Shown one piece after another: positions 62,697-64,000 of a DNA stretch of 64,000 bases (its first letter is position 1; each line of letters begins with the position of its first letter). The notes beneath the pieces were generated by a model. The model did not search any database. It was not told where the DNA came from and was given only the letters and a program-made list of their open reading frames with translations. Source of the stretch: Tribonema minus (Eukaryota > Sar > Xanthophyceae > Tribonematales > Tribonemataceae); contig JAFCMP010000002.1 in the NCBI GenBank assembly GCA_017506865.1, positions 1,240,001 to 1,304,000 on the forward strand, read 5' to 3'. Position numbers and translations under genes: made by a program.

Positions 62697-64000
62697 TAGG
62701 GCGCCAGTTTTAAAACACACATGAAGTATGTACATGAGAACCATGTGTTTCCACTGTGTCTCGTGCACATCACCACCTCCTCATCACCACCCCAACAGCC
62801 GTCATCTCTGCCGCTGCCACTGCCGCCGCTGCTATCCTGTCCTTCCTCTCGTGTCTGTGGCTGCTGTTGCGGCCGCCGCGCCTGCCGCCGCTGCCGCCCT
62901 CGCCCTCGCCCTGTGGCCGCCTGTCAGGACCATTGCTCTGGTGGTGGGGTTGCGCTTCAAGCAACAACTGATGCTTCTGCTACAGCGCTGAGTGCTGCGC
63001 TGGTCTCTCTCTCGCTCTCATGTCGCCGCCGCTGGCGGTGCCCATGCGCTTGGCGCATTTTGCCGCCGCCGCCGCTGCTGCGCTCCCTGCGAACGCACGC
63101 TTTTTGTGAACTTGCGCTGCCCTCACTGCTGCCACCGAGCTTGGGCTCTGCGTGCAGCCTGCTGCGGCCCTCGCCGTGCGACTGCCCGGGCAGCAGCGTC
63201 ATCGCGCTGCTGCCGCTGCTGCCCGTGCGCCTGGCGCCACGGCGCTCGTCGCGCGGTGGCGCTGTTGCAGCTGGTGCTGCGCTCGTCCTCATCTGCTCAA
63301 TTGCACGCACTGCCGGCGCGCTGCTCCCGCCACCGCTGCAGCAGAGGCGGGCTGGCGCTGCGCTCTGCTGCTCGGCTGCGCTGGTATCGCGCGCGCCGCC
63401 GCCCGCCACACGGCAGAAACGGGCCCTCGGCGCGCTGCGCGCCGCGCTGTAATAGCGGGCTGCTGCCGCTGCTGTCCTCATTGCAGTGCGTGGAGCATGG
63501 CCCGACGGCGGGGTAGGCGCTGCTGCCGGTGCCGCAGCGGCTGTGTCAGCAGCAGGCTTGACCCGGAGCTGCTGTATGCATGCTCCTGCTCCTCTTAAGC
63601 ACGACAGCGCCTGCAACGGCGGGCTCATTCTGAGTTCCTAATGCTCTTGATGCCTGCATGTCCGCCTGAAACTCCGGTGGAGCCCGCACTTGGCATCAGC
63701 ACCGCGACCGCCTCTGGGCAGCTCCACGCGCTGCCGCCACCATCGTGGCGCACGCGCTACTGCCGCGGCTGTGGCGGCGGATTCACACTGTGCTCATGCC
63801 TTGCCGAGCGCCGCGCCGCAGTCGGCTGCAGCGTGCCTCAATTCAAACGGGTACACGGCGTGTGCTGCGTAGAGCAGACGCTGATGCCTCTCTCCTGCCC
63901 GCCGCCGCCACCGCCGCCGCCCGTGCTGCTGGCGCACCAGGGCTGCTGTGGACTCGCGCTGCGCATCCCGCGCGGCCCGTGCTCGCACGGCTTCACGGCG
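62697..64000. other. GC-rich low-complexity region, possible coding on - strand
   Basis: Long overlapping open frames on both strands, which GC-rich low-complexity DNA produces by chance. On the - strand, 62957-63628 (Ala/Arg/Ser-rich) and 63794-63988 (EAVRARAARDAQREST...) look faintly like the coiled-coil style of the giant gene and could be exons of another such gene cut by the window edge. I cannot support exon borders. Confidence 0.3.

Noticed and set aside
1-64000. tRNA or rRNA genes
   Set aside because: I saw no cloverleaf with A and B boxes and no rRNA-like sequence on reading through; a covariance-model scan would be decisive.

Overview
The window looks like nuclear DNA of a eukaryotic microalga. 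It is GC-rich and intron-dense, has alanine-rich coding sequence, interstitial TTAGGG/CCCTAA tracts, runs of up to 24 C or G, and a TGTAA motif (the usual green-algal polyadenylation signal) about 190 nt after one stop codon. The best guess is a chlorophyte of the Chlamydomonadales from a lineage with human-type TTAGGG telomeres (the Haematococcus/Stephanosphaera group is one candidate). That placement is inference; there is no rRNA or organelle marker here.

Layout. (1) 0.6-4.1 kb, + strand: a four-exon gene for translation initiation factor eIF2-beta. Its first intron holds four copies of a box C/D snoRNA-like RNA whose outer stems differ between copies yet stay complementary. (2) 38.2 down to 5.6 kb, - strand: one giant gene of at least 33 exons that I could chain with consistent splice phases. 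It encodes a ~3,500-residue Ala/Glu/Gln-rich coiled-coil protein with a short C-terminal hydrophobic anchor, like a golgin or giantin-type tether. It carries about ten 'GW-acidic' motifs, six of them after a repeated 'DSAxxVLAMEAA' module. Many of its exon-intron junctions are tandemly copied into the neighbouring introns, often beside TTAGGG-like tracts. (3) 38.2-38.6 kb: a divergent promoter shared with a three-exon gene of unknown function (38.57-40.19 kb), which carries an in-frame TAG. (4) 41.2-42.1 kb: decayed ankyrin-type repeats on the - strand, next to a second copy of the giant gene's promoter and first codons. (5) 42.13-59.29 kb: a ~17.2-kb insertion bounded by 15-16-bp inverted repeats and CATGATGT-rich subterminal regions. 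It sits inside the duplicated promoter; the first copy at 38.2 kb gives the empty site. It contains an intact 1,736-residue ORF of a non-LTR retrotransposon with a restriction-like endonuclease (R2-type), plus exon chains of two unrecognised genes, one on each strand. (6) 59.3-62.3 kb: the rest of the duplicated segment, with the intact copy of the three-exon gene (221 residues); its first intron has a further ~0.77-kb insertion. (7) 62.3-64 kb: low-complexity GC-rich DNA with weak coding signals.

How it fits together: a unit made of a divergent promoter and its two flanking genes was duplicated in tandem. The second copy was split by a large TIR-bounded element that had captured, or was later hit by, an R2-like retrotransposon. 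The third gene survives in the split copy and has a stop codon in the unsplit one. Exon positions for multi-exon genes were read by eye from splice consensus, frame and phase. They are predictions, not transcript-supported.
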